From: Leptothermofonsia sichuanensis E412
Lineage (GTDB): Bacteria > Cyanobacteriota > Cyanobacteriia > Leptolyngbyales > Leptolyngbyaceae
Length of the DNA stretch: 64,000 nucleotides
Direction of reading: 5' to 3'
Assembly (NCBI RefSeq): GCF_019891175.1
Contig: NZ_CP072600.1
Span: forward strand, 62,001 to 126,000
The notes beneath the pieces were generated by a model. That model did no database searches and was not told the origin of the DNA. It saw nothing but the letters and a program-made list of their open reading frames with translations. The translations under genes and the position numbers were made by a program. This document shows, in pieces, positions 47,198 through 55,807 of the stretch; within the stretch, counting starts at the first letter, position 1, and every line of letters starts with the position of its first letter.

Positions 47198-47977
47198 TCA
47201 CTTCTTTGCTTCCACTGGCTCTTCCTGCTTGAGGCTTGTGGATTCTTCAGGATCTTCAACAAGTTCGGTTACGGTTTCTGTCTTTACGCCCGTAGCCAAC
47301 TCAATGCGTTTAGAAAATCCCCAGGCGAAGATGATTGCGATCGCGGTGACCATAACCCACTCAGGCGGAACCAGCGCAGGATAAATGACTCTGGCAAGCA
47401 GCCGCAGCCCAACCAGAGCAACGGTCACATAGCCGGCATCTTCCAGGTAAGTAAATTCATTCAACCAATGAATAAACAGTCCTGCCATAAATCGCAGGGT
47501 AACGATACCGATAGTGGCACCGAGGAGAATCAGCCAGGTTTCTTCAGAAACTGCGATCGCAGTTGTCACGCTGTCTAACGAAAATGCCAGATCGGTGATC
47601 GCCAGCATGGGAATGGCCTGCCAGAGGGAGGTAAACCGGGGTGCATGGTGCTGGTGGATGCCGTCTTCGTCTTCATCCGATGTGAAATACTGAAAAACCA
47701 GCCACAGGAGGTAGAGCGCTCCTGCCAGTTCAAACTGCCAGTAGCGAATCACCCATGTTGCCGTCAGAATTAGGATTGCCCGCAAGACATAGGCAAGCAC
47801 AAGCCCAATGTTGAGGGCACGCTTCTGCAATCTTTCATCGTGCATCCCCTGAGTCAGGGCCGCAAGGGCGATCGCATTATCGGCAGAAAGCACCGCTTCC
47901 ATCGCTACCAGCACGGGTAACAAGAGCAATGTCTCAAACCCAAAGTTTGGAGAGTCTATCAGTTGATCCAGCATCAA
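47198..47977 (-). CDS. TerC family integral membrane protein
   Basis: 259 residues with about seven membrane spans. The family signatures are MEAVLSADNAIALAALTQGM and AITDLAFSLDSVTTAIAVSE, each with an acidic residue in a membrane segment thought to bind a metal ion. Bacterial TerC/Alx proteins are linked to Mn2+ export and metal loading of secreted proteins. The C-terminal tail (ESTSLKQEEPVEAKK) is charged and cytoplasmic. A MITE-like element sits 61 bp upstream of the start, inside its promoter region. A second likely Mn2+ exporter lies 1.6 kb away on the other strand. Confidence 0.9.
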   Translation of the reverse strand: MMLDQLIDSPNFGFETLLLLPVLVAMEAVLSADNAIALAALTQGMHDERLQKRALNIGLVLAYVLRAILILTATWVIRYWQFELAGALYLLWLVFQYFTSDEDEDGIHQHHAPRFTSLWQAIPMLAITDLAFSLDSVTTAIAVSEETWLILLGATIGIVTLRFMAGLFIHWLNEFTYLEDAGYVTVALVGLRLLARVIYPALVPPEWVMVTAIAIIFAWGFSKRIELATGVKTETVTELVEDPEESTSLKQEEPVEAKK

Positions 47978-48556
47978 TTAAGGTTTATCCAAGTGAGCTT
48001 CAAGAGGGTCTTATTGAATGGAGTCCTGAATCGCCGTTACAGCGATTGTCAATTGGCATTGCCACACCCAGTACCCGGTACCCGATCCCAAAATTGTGGT
48101 TAACCCATTTGAAAATTGCTGTAAGTCAGGAATTTTCTACCCAACCTGAGGTGGTTATCGGTAAAAGAATTGACCACAATATTACTAAGCGTAACGCCTA
48201 AGCGAAGCGTTCTGCCATTTCTGGGGAAAGTCGGGAAGGTGGGGAGGAGGCTGTAGAGCCATCAACAAAGTTCTGCAACGCAGGTGGGGTAGAGCGTCAG
48301 CGAAACCCCACCTGTTTCTGAATTTGCCCAGTGCTGTCTCAATTAACCTGCTGTGGAGCATCCAATGCACCCTCACCCTGAATCTTTACGAGCAGGGACA
48401 TTAATTTAGTTGCAAGTCTCCAACAGCCTCCCTCCTCCCCCCTCTCCCCTCCCTCTTCCCCCAATAGTGTTTCATCTTGTAACAAGTTATTCCCGAAAAG
48501 CCCATTTTGACGGAAATTGAGGAACGATAGATCCTACTCAAAGGAGTTTTGAAACA
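47978..48556. other. Divergent region between terC and psaM
   Basis: 579 bp. Contains the MITE-like element 48038-48123 and a pyrimidine-rich tract (48428-48465). Upstream of psaM there is AT-rich sequence from 48466 with TTGACG at 48515-48520 as a possible -35. The open frames here look like repeat shadow. Confidence 0.5.
48038..48123. repeat. MITE-like element, intact 86-bp copy
   Basis: Flanked and ended by TA. Left terminus TACAGCGATTGTCAATTGGC then ATTGCCACA. Right terminus read inward TACAGCAATTTTCAAATGGG then TTAACCACA: about 28 bp with roughly 20 matches. Core CAGTACCCGGTACCCGATCC. Termini resemble the IS630 copy at 2681-3718. No open frame. Confidence 0.75.
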
Positions 48557-48652
48557 ATGACTTTATCTGATACGCAAGTCTTTGTTGCATTAGTCATCGC
48601 GCTGATCCCAGGGATCCTGGCATTTCGTCTGGCAACCGAGCTATACAAATAG
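48557..48652 (+). CDS. psaM: Photosystem I subunit XII
   Basis: A 31-residue single-span membrane subunit of photosystem I that helps trimer contacts. The product is [20 protein letters not shown] followed by [11 protein letters not shown], almost the canonical PsaM sequence. AAGGAG at 48541-48546 is 10 nt upstream of the ATG. It is a lone gene. Too short for most gene callers. Confidence 0.93.
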   Translation: MTLSDTQVFVALVIALIPGILAFRLATELYK

Positions 48653-48814
48653 GCACCTTTCTTAACGTTATAGAAGGCCTGTTCCGTTGGTTTGGCGCTG
48701 TTGCTTCTCAGCAAGTTTACTTTCTAGAAGATTTCTGCTTTCTGAAGGGCTACTGTTGGGATCAGTAGAGTTTAAGCTATCGCAGCAGGCTTTCTATTTT
48801 TCTGGGATACAGAA

Positions 48815-48872
48815 TAAGGATTATAGCCGTCGCTATTAAGGGCAGGACAAATTAGAACCCTCAAAGCCTGGT
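48815..48872 (+). repeat. 50-bp repeat, copy 2 of 2
   Basis: Shares GGCAGGACAAATTAGAAC and flanks with 42684-42735. Confidence 0.65.
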
Positions 48873-49101
48873 GCAGGTTGGCAGACATGACGTCTAGAAC
48901 ATTATCCAACCCCTCTTCCCCTCCCTCCTCCCTCTTTTGCCCTGGCGCTTATTCCTTTGCCAAATTCACCCAAATGGATGAGTTGGCTGGATGAGGTATG
49001 GGGCTGCTGGCAGATTGTAGGCTGGGAATGTGTAGAGCACAAGCACATGGGGGAGCTGAATGGGGGCATTCTAGCTCCCCTCTTCTTTGAGAGGACTTCT
49101 C

Positions 49102-49201
49102 GCTATATAGCCCTTTTCAAGGGTGTGAAGTACAGTGGGGTGCAAAGCACCTCACTGCACTTCACACTCCCGTACTTTACTCAATTGAAAAACCCTATAG
49201 T
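49102..49201. repeat. 100-bp hairpin element (MITE-like), copy 1
   Basis: Starts CTATATAGCCCTTTTCAAGG and ends ACTCAATTGAAAAACCCTAT. The core forms a 21-bp stem: GTGTGAAGTACAGTGGGGTGC pairs (two mismatches or wobbles) with GCACCTCACTGCACTTCACAC. A second full copy is at 63489-63586, with a partial one near 22085-22124. Stem changes between copies are compensatory. Confidence 0.75.
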
Positions 49202-49286
49202 AAAGGACAGGGGAGGGGGGTAGGGAAAGAAGGATGACGATTAGGAGAAGTGATTAAAGAGGGATACACAGGTTGTAGAAGCCTGC

Positions 49287-49292
49287 TATAAT
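49287..49292 (+). promoter_or_regulatory. Likely -10 element of the riboswitch transcript
   Basis: Perfect TATAAT placed 13 bp upstream of the riboswitch core's first conserved bases; no good -35 at the standard spacing. Confidence 0.6.
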
Positions 49293-49302
49293 AATTCCCG
49301 TT

Positions 49303-49493
49303 TGAAGGGGAGTAGCTGCTGGTAAGTTCCAGCCCACCTGAATCAACATACTGGTGATGAGCCTGGTTCAGGTGACGAATATAGTTTTTAGTGTTTGGTT
49401 TTCAGTTTTTAGCAAGCGGCAATAAGCTTTGTGTGCTGCTCTAACAACTAATCTCTGACGACTAAGAGCCTTTCGCAAGCGAGACCTTCACTG
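49303..49493 (+). promoter_or_regulatory. yybP-ykoY manganese riboswitch
   Basis: Shows the hallmark conserved blocks: AAGGGGAGTAGC (49305-49316), ATCAACATAC (49342-49351) and the closing GCAAGCGAGACCTTCACT (49475-49492). This RNA binds Mn2+ between two docked loops and controls Mn2+ exporters. It is followed after about 95 nt by a UPF0016 Mn2+ exporter gene, the expected target. The region between aptamer and ATG (49494-49587) could form the expression platform. Confidence 0.88.
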
Positions 49494-49587
49494 AGTTCAC
49501 ATTTGATGTGAGCCTGGTGGAGTGTCTATGTCCTCATCAAGCTCACTCAGATGTGATTGAGAGAGAACCCTGAGGAGCTGAGAGGAC

Positions 49588-50199
49588 ATGTTGACTGCTT
49601 TTACTGCCGGGCTTTTGCTAATTACGATTTCTGAATTAGGCGACAAGACTTTCTTTATCGCCATGTTGCTGGCAATGCGCCACTCTCGCTGGTTGGTGTT
49701 TGTTGGTGCCGTTGGGGCATTGGCGGCCATGACCCTGTTGTCTGTATTGATGGGGCAGGTTTTAGCCCTGTTCCCCCAAAATCTGGTCGGTTTCGCTGAA
49801 ATTGCTTTGTTTATTGGGTTTGGGCTGAAGTTACTGTATGATGCCAGCAAGATGCCTGCCACTCTTTGTGGGGAAGATGTTGAAGAAGCGAAGCAGGCTG
49901 TTGAGCAATCAACTTCCAGGTTGGTTCATGGGAAGGCACACTGGGGTGTGATTTTGCAATCCTTTGGACTGACCTTCATGGCGGAATGGGGCGATCGCAC
50001 CCAGCTCACCACAGTGACGCTTTCTGCTGGGAATAACCCGGTTGGTGTGACAGCGGGGGCGATTACCGGACATGCTATCTGTGCTGCGATCGCCGTCTTA
50101 GGCGGATGCCTGATCGCTGGGCGCATCTCCGAGCGGACGATCACATTTCTGGGGGGCATTCTATTTCTAATCTTTGGAGTGGTGGCGGTAGTGAAGTGA
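49588..50199 (+). CDS. UPF0016/GDT1 family manganese exporter (Mnx-like)
   Basis: 203 residues with six membrane spans in two homologous halves. Each half has the E-x-G-D-(K/R)-(S/T) motif: ISELGDKTFFIAMLLAMRHS and MAEWGDRTQLTTVTLSAGNN. The cyanobacterial member Mnx (Synechocystis sll0615) moves Mn2+ out of the cytoplasm, protecting from Mn toxicity and loading the thylakoid lumen for photosystem II. The upstream Mn2+ riboswitch supports this assignment independently. The loop at 85-115 is long and hydrophilic. No further gene follows in the same transcript. Confidence 0.9.
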   Translation: MLTAFTAGLLLITISELGDKTFFIAMLLAMRHSRWLVFVGAVGALAAMTLLSVLMGQVLALFPQNLVGFAEIALFIGFGLKLLYDASKMPATLCGEDVEEAKQAVEQSTSRLVHGKAHWGVILQSFGLTFMAEWGDRTQLTTVTLSAGNNPVGVTAGAITGHAICAAIAVLGGCLIAGRISERTITFLGGILFLIFGVVAVVK

Positions 50200-50208
50200 A
50201 GCGTGTTG

Positions 50209-50398
50209 AAGCTCTTACCCGGTGGGTTGGCCACATCCGATACCCGGTACCCAATATCCGACAGTGCTGAATCTGGGGATGTGAATCTGGGGATGAAAAA
50301 GGTGCTGGATGAATTGAAACGAAGTTTCAATTCATCCAAGTTTTCAACAACGCCCAATAATCCAGAATTGTGGTTAACCCATTTGGAAGGCGCTGTCA
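50209..50398. repeat. Degenerate MITE-like element with an internal insertion
   Basis: Outer parts GTGGGTTGGCCACATCCGAT followed by ACCCGGTACCCAAT, and AGAATTGTGGTTAACCCATT, match the element at 48038-48123. About 100 bp of another repeat is inserted between them (GATGAATTGAAACGAAGTTT then CAATTCATC palindrome, with GTGCTGAATCTGGGG). Confidence 0.55.
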
Positions 50399-50409
50399 GT
50401 TTTGAGCAC

Positions 50410-51309
50410 CTACGGGTTCACCGGAACAGGGCTGGGGGCGGCTGATGGCGGAGGCGTTGGACTGATGGAGGTTGTGCTGCTGGCAAGCTGTTTGATCTGA
50501 TCTTTGTACTGAGCCGGAGCCAGGTTTGAAGCACTTTCAAACAGAGGCTTTGCTTCATCAGCCTTGCCCTGAGCTTTCAGCACAATCCCTTTTGCCAGCA
50601 CTGGACGAAAGTCATTCTTATCGCTTTTAGCCGCTTCGTCGTACATGGCGATCGCCTCGTCATAGCGCTTTTGATCTGCGTAAACTCGTCCCAGTAGAAG
50701 CTGTACAGAAGCAACATCCACACTACCCGGCTCAATTTGATTGGCATTGGGAGCCGTCTTGAGGGTATCCTGCAACATGCCAATGGCGGCTTCAGGACGT
50801 TCTTGCTGCAAGAGTAACGTAGTCAAGCCATCCAGGGCATTAATATTGCCAGGTTTCACTTTCAAAATATCGCGGTATGCCTGGGCAGCCCCTTCCAGAT
50901 CCTTCACCTGCTGCTTTGCCTGAGCCAGGAGTACTGCATAATCGGTTTCGTTGGGATTCAGCTTCACCAGTTTTTCCAGAGGGGCGATTGAGCCTTTCAC
51001 GTCACCCATCCCCAGACGGGCTTCCAGCAAACCACGTAATGCCGTCTGGTTATCGGGTTCTCGCTGAAGAACCAGTTCATATCCCTCTGCCTGTTTTTGT
51101 AACTGTTCCTGGTTAGGAATTGAGCTGGCAGTCTGGCTGGGAGTAGGGCTGGCAGCAGTTTGTGGCTGATTTGAGGTCAAGGCTCCCTGAATGATGGGAA
51201 CAATGGAAAATCCAGCGAAGACGATGACCGCCAAAATCAAGATCACATTGATCATCCAACGATTGCGTTTGTCAGTAGTCACAGGCTTGCCTCGAAACTC
51301 TAATGTCAT
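50410..51309 (-). CDS. TPR-repeat membrane-anchored protein
   Basis: 299 residues. N-terminal cytoplasmic stub, membrane anchor (WMINVILILAVIVFAGFSIV), a Ser/Thr/Pro/Gln-rich linker, then about five tetratricopeptide repeats at 75-280 (EGYELVLQREPDNQTALRGL; EKLVKLNPNETDYAVLLAQA; AYRDILKVKPGNINALDGLT), and a Pro-rich tail. Such proteins scaffold complexes at the membrane or in the lumen; partner unknown. It converges with the Mnx-like gene, separated by a nested repeat. Confidence 0.82.
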   Translation of the reverse strand: MTLEFRGKPVTTDKRNRWMINVILILAVIVFAGFSIVPIIQGALTSNQPQTAASPTPSQTASSIPNQEQLQKQAEGYELVLQREPDNQTALRGLLEARLGMGDVKGSIAPLEKLVKLNPNETDYAVLLAQAKQQVKDLEGAAQAYRDILKVKPGNINALDGLTTLLLQQERPEAAIGMLQDTLKTAPNANQIEPGSVDVASVQLLLGRVYADQKRYDEAIAMYDEAAKSDKNDFRPVLAKGIVLKAQGKADEAKPLFESASNLAPAQYKDQIKQLASSTTSISPTPPPSAAPSPVPVNP

Positions 51310-51514
51310 CTTAACGACAAACTCAGGGAGTTAAAGGAGAACTGTTAATAGGATCCACTGGCAGGATCTACGTCCCCCTTTAAAGCCGCATTAGACCAAA
51401 GAGGATAGCGCAAAAAAGTTGACTCAGGGTTAAAACCTCCTGATTGCTTCAAAATTGTTGCAGTTCTTTAACAACTGACAGGGATTTGGAAGCCAGGAGA
51501 CAGGGAACCACCTA

Positions 51515-51620
51515 GTGTTCCGCCAGGAAAATTTTGACGGGTCGCAGACCCTCAAAATTTAACTCCAATCAGCCTTTCAGTATTCAGTTACCTGTCAAAT
51601 TTAATTTGACAGACTACTAG
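51515..51620 (+). repeat. 110-bp repeat, copy 1 of 2
   Basis: Begins GTGTTCCGCCAGGAAAATTT and ends GTCAAATTTAATTTGACAGA then CTACTAG. The other copy is 62113-62217, next to the ftsQ stop. Confidence 0.7.
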
Positions 51621-51650
51621 TGCAGGAAGGTGAAATTATCAAGGCAGAAG

Positions 51651-51721
51651 GCAGAAGGCGAAATCCCATAAATTCTAAAGTTGAGCATCTACTGTACGGT
51701 TATATCTGCCAACCTGCATTA
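51651..51721 (+). repeat. 77-bp repeat, copy 2 of 2
   Basis: Matches 17352-17428. Confidence 0.75.
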
Positions 51722-51962
51722 GTTTCCCGATGTCTGCATCGGGGGGTACTGATTCTGGGTATGAATTACAGGTTCAGGAGGCAGGAGGAGAAAGCCGATT
51801 TACGCCGGGGTCTACTGGCCAGCAACGATGTCCCTTTCTGAACAGTGTCTTCCAGGATAAGAAAATCATTCATTAGAATGATCCAAAAGTGGGAGGCATG
51901 AGTACAATTGTCCAGCCAGAATGGCAGAACCCCAATCCACCTCTCAATAGCTGCGAACCAGA

Positions 51963-52157
51963 ATGATGCCGCTTACCAGCCAAACGCAACTGATTCACTT
52001 TCTTCAGCAAGAACTGTTAATTCCTGCGGAATCAATTGCGATGGCGCAGCGTCAGGAGGAAGTGTTTCCCGATCTGTTGCCTATGGTACTGTGGCAATAT
52101 GGATTGATTACCATAGAGCAGCTAGAACAGGTTTTTGATTGGCTGGAAACCCGATGA
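51963..52157 (+). CDS. DUF2949 family small protein
   Basis: 64 residues, all helical: LTSQTQLIHFLQQELLIPAE, then a middle part ending FPDLLPMVLWQYGLITIEQL and EQVFDWLETR. This matches the DUF2949 pattern of small cyanobacterial proteins of unknown function. The start is one of two adjacent ATGs at 51963/51966. Monocistronic. Confidence 0.75.
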   Translation: MMPLTSQTQLIHFLQQELLIPAESIAMAQRQEEVFPDLLPMVLWQYGLITIEQLEQVFDWLETR

Positions 52158-52223
52158 AGAATTGGCGATCGCGCCTAGCTTATGTCAGTTCCATTCCTTG
52201 ATAGACGAATGGAATGGGGTGAG

Positions 52224-52254
52224 AGATCTCCAACTTCTTCGAGAAGTTGGAGAT
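52224..52254. repeat. 33-bp dyad repeat, copy 3 of 3
   Basis: AGATCTCCAACTTCT TCG AGAAGTTGGAGAT; see 19047 and 21999. Confidence 0.8.
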
Positions 52255-52335
52255 GTGGGTGCTCGTGTTTGACTGAATTCACGGCCATTCCTCTATAGAC
52301 AGGTACTTTAGAGATCAATTTAGAGATCAATATTT

Positions 52336-52408
52336 AAAGCCTATCCGAAAAGCGCAACGGCCAGAGGCCAAACCCAGACTGACGAGGTTTTGGGATAAGC
52401 TTTTAGCC
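52336..52408 (+). repeat. CCTATCCGAAAAG/CTTTTCGGATAGG repeat, full copy
   Basis: AAAGCCTATCCGAAAAGCGC at the left and a related inverted end GGGATAAGCTTTTAGCC at the right, about 73 bp. The middle has GCCAAACCCAGACTGA as in 8159-8199. Confidence 0.7.
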
Positions 52409-52441
52409 AGATTGACTGCACGCTGCCAGCTTATAAATCCC

Positions 52442-53986
52442 ATGATCTACAGACTCAAAGAAGCCAGACTCCATCATGGAAATAGTTCTACGGTTCTCAA
52501 CTATCTGTGTTTAACAATCCTTTTATTTGGAATTTTTGTTCGTCTGGTTCAATACTTTTCCAACCGATCGCTGTGGGGCGATGAAACCTATTTAGCCCTT
52601 AATATTGTTAATCGTTCCTATTTAGAATTACTTCAACCCCTGGACTATAGCCAGGCAGCTCCGTTTGGGTTTTTGTGGGTAGAAAAACTGGCGATTCAAC
52701 TATTGGGGAACAGTGAGTATTCCTTGCGATTGTTTCCGCTGATTGCTGGCATCGTTTCTCTGATCGCGCTTTATAAGTTGGGGAAAGGGAGGGTATCGGC
52801 GATCGCCCTCCCGGTTGCCCTGGTTCTTTTTGCCTGTTTGCGGCATCCCCTTTACTACGCTACCGAAGTTAAACAGTACTCCAGTGATGTCATGGTGGCA
52901 TTGCTGCTCTGCCTGTTGCTGATCCCTCTACAGGATAAAATTCTTGGGAAAGGCCACACACTCCTGATTGGGCTGCTGGGGACCCTGGCAATCTGTTTAT
53001 CCCACCCGGCTATTTTTACCCTGGGTGGTGTGGCAGTTGCCAGCCTGGTTACGACTTCTGCTGAACGGCGAAAAGCGGTGTTCCTTAATCGGTTGCCCGC
53101 CTACTTCATCTGGATTGCCAGCTTTGGGGTGGTCTACTATCTGACCATTGCCAATGCCATGAGCAGTGAATCTCTGCAAAACGCCTGGGGACCCGAATAT
53201 CCAGCGTCAATGTTTGACATCGTCTGGTTACTGGATTCTCTGGGTCGATTCTTCTATAGACCGTTGGGCTTTCACGGTAAAACGGATGGTATTGCCATTG
53301 CGGCCTTTGTGATTGGTTGCATTGCCTGCTTCAGGAAGCATCGAGTCATGTTTCTCGTTTTAATTGCTCCAATGGTGGCTACGTTAACGGCAACCTATCT
53401 GCATAAATATCCCTTCCGGGGACGCCTGGTTCTATTTCTCACACCGTTTTTCATTCTGATCATGGCGGAAGGACTTGCTTTTTTACTGGCTCAATTTCAA
53501 CAGTGGCGTCGGTCCTGGGCAAATAAAGTCTGGACGATCGCCGGAGCCGTCCTTGCCTGTCTGGTGCTGCTACCAGCGATCGCCCAGGCTACCGATTTCT
53601 TAATCTCTCCCAGGAAAGTCCAGGAAATTCGCCCGGTGATTGAATACATCAAAACCCATCAGGCTCCAACGGACACAATCTATCTCAACGACGGAGTGGC
53701 GGTGCATCAGTTTCGATATTATGCCGACAGGTACGGCTATTCCAGGTCTGATTATGTGGAAGGCTACGCCGATTTCATGAATCCTGAAGCGTTTTCACTT
53801 CAGAATTGGGAAAACTTCAAGCAGCAAACCAGCCAACTTCAGGGTCAACCCCGCGTCTGGTTCCTATTTTCTGGATTAAAGGATTCCCAGGAAGTTCTGG
53901 TCAAACCTCGCCTGGACCAGATCGGGCAGGAACTGGACTTTTTCCATCAACCAGGGGCGTTTACCTATCTCTATCAACTGGAGTAA
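52442..53986 (+). CDS. Multi-span membrane glycosyltransferase (GT-C/PMT-like)
   Basis: 514 residues with about ten membrane spans. The first outer loop has SLWGDETYLALNIVNRSYLE, with the Asp-Glu pair that serves as catalytic base in GT-C transferases using polyprenyl-phosphate sugars. PLDYSQAAPFGFLWVEKLAI and the large C-terminal outer domain (from about 400) also fit the family. Donor and acceptor unknown. The start is ATG 52442 (MIYRLKEARLHHG); an earlier TTG at 52412 is inside the repeat flank. No sugar cluster adjoins. Confidence 0.75.
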   Translation: MIYRLKEARLHHGNSSTVLNYLCLTILLFGIFVRLVQYFSNRSLWGDETYLALNIVNRSYLELLQPLDYSQAAPFGFLWVEKLAIQLLGNSEYSLRLFPLIAGIVSLIALYKLGKGRVSAIALPVALVLFACLRHPLYYATEVKQYSSDVMVALLLCLLLIPLQDKILGKGHTLLIGLLGTLAICLSHPAIFTLGGVAVASLVTTSAERRKAVFLNRLPAYFIWIASFGVVYYLTIANAMSSESLQNAWGPEYPASMFDIVWLLDSLGRFFYRPLGFHGKTDGIAIAAFVIGCIACFRKHRVMFLVLIAPMVATLTATYLHKYPFRGRLVLFLTPFFILIMAEGLAFLLAQFQQWRRSWANKVWTIAGAVLACLVLLPAIAQATDFLISPRKVQEIRPVIEYIKTHQAPTDTIYLNDGVAVHQFRYYADRYGYSRSDYVEGYADFMNPEAFSLQNWENFKQQTSQLQGQPRVWFLFSGLKDSQEVLVKPRLDQIGQELDFFHQPGAFTYLYQLE

Positions 53987-54001
53987 TACCAACTGATTTG
54001 C

Positions 54002-55804
54002 TTACACTTCTCTCTTCCCGATTAACCAGTAAGTCACCATCTCTCCTTTGCCCTTGACAAAAATCCGCCCGCGCTCTTCCAGAAGGTACTGGTCTTTCAG
54101 GAGTGCATAGGTAGCTTCTGTCACCTGAATCCTGCCGGGAAGCCCCTGAGATTCCATCCGGGAGGCAACGTTGACTGTATCGCCCCAGAGATCGTAGCTA
54201 AATTTTTTAGTGCCAATTACGCCAGCAACAATGGAGCCACTGTTGATGCCAATACGAAGCTGAAACGGTTCCCCGTTGTCTGCATAGATGTGGGAAATGG
54301 ACTGTTGCATTTTCAGTGCCATTTCAGCGATCGCGGTCGCAGAGTCTGGTGTGGGCAATGGCAGCCCGCCGACTACCATATAGGCATCTCCAATGGTCTT
54401 AATCTTCTCCAATCGGTGCTGCTCAACCAGGTTGTCAAACTCAGAGAAGATTTGTCCCAGAAGTTTGACCAGATCGGTCGCCGGGACACGGGCGGCAACT
54501 TTGGTGAAATCAACCAGATCCGCAAACATAACAGTCACCTGATCAAACCGGCTGGCGATGGTCAGTTGTCCCCGCTTCAGGCGCTCAGCGATCGTCTGGG
54601 GCAGAATATTGAGCAATAGCCGTTCTGCCCGCACCCGTTGCTGGCGCAATTCTTCTTCGACCTGACGGCGCTCAGTAATGTCCTGCACCGTTCCCTCAAA
54701 GTAAAGTAAATTACCCGCTTCATCCCGCACAGACCGGACATTCTCAGAAATCCAGATGGTGCTGCCATCCTTACGAAACACCTGGGACTCGAAATCGGAA
54801 ACCACATCGAACATCCGCATATAGGCGATAAATTCATCCCGTCGTTTGGGCTGAACATAGACCTGTTTACCGATATTTTCAATACTGGTGATCAAATCCT
54901 CTGGTGAGTCATAACCGTAGATCCTTGCCAGAGCGGGATTAACAGTCAGGTAACGCCCGTCAGGCGTACTTTGAAAAATACCTTCAACAGAGTTTTCAAA
55001 AATGCTGTGATAACGGGCTTCTGCCTGCCGCAGGGCACGTTCAGCCTGTTTTAGCTCTGTGGTGTCCTTCACCATTGAGAGGATGCAGTCCTGCCCCATC
55101 AAATTCACAACCTCCGCCGAGATTAACCCGGTTCGAACCTCCCCTGCCTTTGTATAGAACTCAAACTCCCTATTGTGAACCACCCCTGTGTTTTGTAATG
55201 TCTGGACAATCTGGAATTGCTCCGCTGTATTTGCCCACAGATTCAGCTCATCTAAGGTTTTCCCCAACACCTCATTGGCGCTGTAACCCGTCATTTTGCA
55301 GAAGCTGTCATTGACTTCCAGAATGCATCCCTCTGCCCGTGTGGTCAGCATGATGGAGTCAGGGTTTGAGTGAAAAATTTTAGTAAACTTCTTCTCGGAC
55401 TCGCGCAAATCTGCCTGTTTTTGCAGGGAATCCTGCAATTGTTCGATAATCTGGTTGAATGCATGGCTGAGATCTGCCAGTTCTCGAATGGGACTGGTTC
55501 TCAAATGCACAAAATTGCCCCCCGCTATCTGCTGACTATCCCAATTCAGCTGTTGTAGCGTGCGAAACAACCAGTAGTACACCAGGATTCCCAACAGTCC
55601 AGTCAGCGCCAGAAGCACCAGCCAATGCCAAAGTATGAGGCTGTGAGGCACTTCCATCACCCCGTTGACATAGCTGAGCAGCCCTGTTGTTAAACCGAGC
55701 TGAACCAGCAAGGGTAGGCTGAGAACTAGCAGTAGCGGAATATTGCCAGACGACCTGGGGTTCACTGCGATCGCGCTCCACCTCAAGAAACGGTTCTTAC
55801 CCAA
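54002..55804 (-). CDS. Adenylate cyclase with two membrane spans, HAMP-like and PAS domains
   Basis: 600 residues. Two membrane spans (23-48 and 57-82) with almost no outer loop, a HAMP-like helix, PAS domain 1 (KFTKIFHSNPDSIMLTTRAE), PAS domain 2 with PAC motif (RYHSIFENSVEGIFQSTPDG), then a class III cyclase domain. That domain has metal-binding VTVMFADLVDFTKVA, KIKTIGDAYMVVGG (base-selecting Lys) and KFSYDLWGDTVNVASRM (Asp), the Lys/Asp pair of ATP-specific enzymes. It makes cAMP, a motility signal in cyanobacteria. It starts 3 bp after the HD gene stop and so is co-translated with it. Confidence 0.87.
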   Translation of the reverse strand: MGKNRFLRWSAIAVNPRSSGNIPLLLVLSLPLLVQLGLTTGLLSYVNGVMEVPHSLILWHWLVLLALTGLLGILVYYWLFRTLQQLNWDSQQIAGGNFVHLRTSPIRELADLSHAFNQIIEQLQDSLQKQADLRESEKKFTKIFHSNPDSIMLTTRAEGCILEVNDSFCKMTGYSANEVLGKTLDELNLWANTAEQFQIVQTLQNTGVVHNREFEFYTKAGEVRTGLISAEVVNLMGQDCILSMVKDTTELKQAERALRQAEARYHSIFENSVEGIFQSTPDGRYLTVNPALARIYGYDSPEDLITSIENIGKQVYVQPKRRDEFIAYMRMFDVVSDFESQVFRKDGSTIWISENVRSVRDEAGNLLYFEGTVQDITERRQVEEELRQQRVRAERLLLNILPQTIAERLKRGQLTIASRFDQVTVMFADLVDFTKVAARVPATDLVKLLGQIFSEFDNLVEQHRLEKIKTIGDAYMVVGGLPLPTPDSATAIAEMALKMQQSISHIYADNGEPFQLRIGINSGSIVAGVIGTKKFSYDLWGDTVNVASRMESQGLPGRIQVTEATYALLKDQYLLEERGRIFVKGKGEMVTYWLIGKREV

Positions 55805-55807
55805 TCC

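Larger units (their letters stand above)
48653..49302. other. Intergenic region with hairpin element
   Basis: 650 bp after psaM. Contains the second 50-bp repeat (48815-48872) and the covarying hairpin element (49102-49201). A TATAAT at 49287-49292 precedes the manganese riboswitch. An open frame at 48957-49223 ends in the hairpin repeat and is not supported. Confidence 0.6.
51310..51962. other. Repeat-rich intergenic region
   Basis: 653 bp without a supported gene. Holds the 110-bp repeat (51515-51620), the 77-bp repeat (51651-51721) and an inverted copy of the CATACCCAGAATCA repeat (51745-51772). The open frame 51620-51841 is built from these repeats. Confidence 0.6.

Noticed and set aside
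48957-49223. 88-codon ORF upstream of the riboswitch
   Set aside because: Its end is the hairpin repeat and its middle another inverted repeat; no protein-like pattern.
51620-51841. 73-codon ORF
   Set aside because: Formed from two dispersed repeats found elsewhere between genes.
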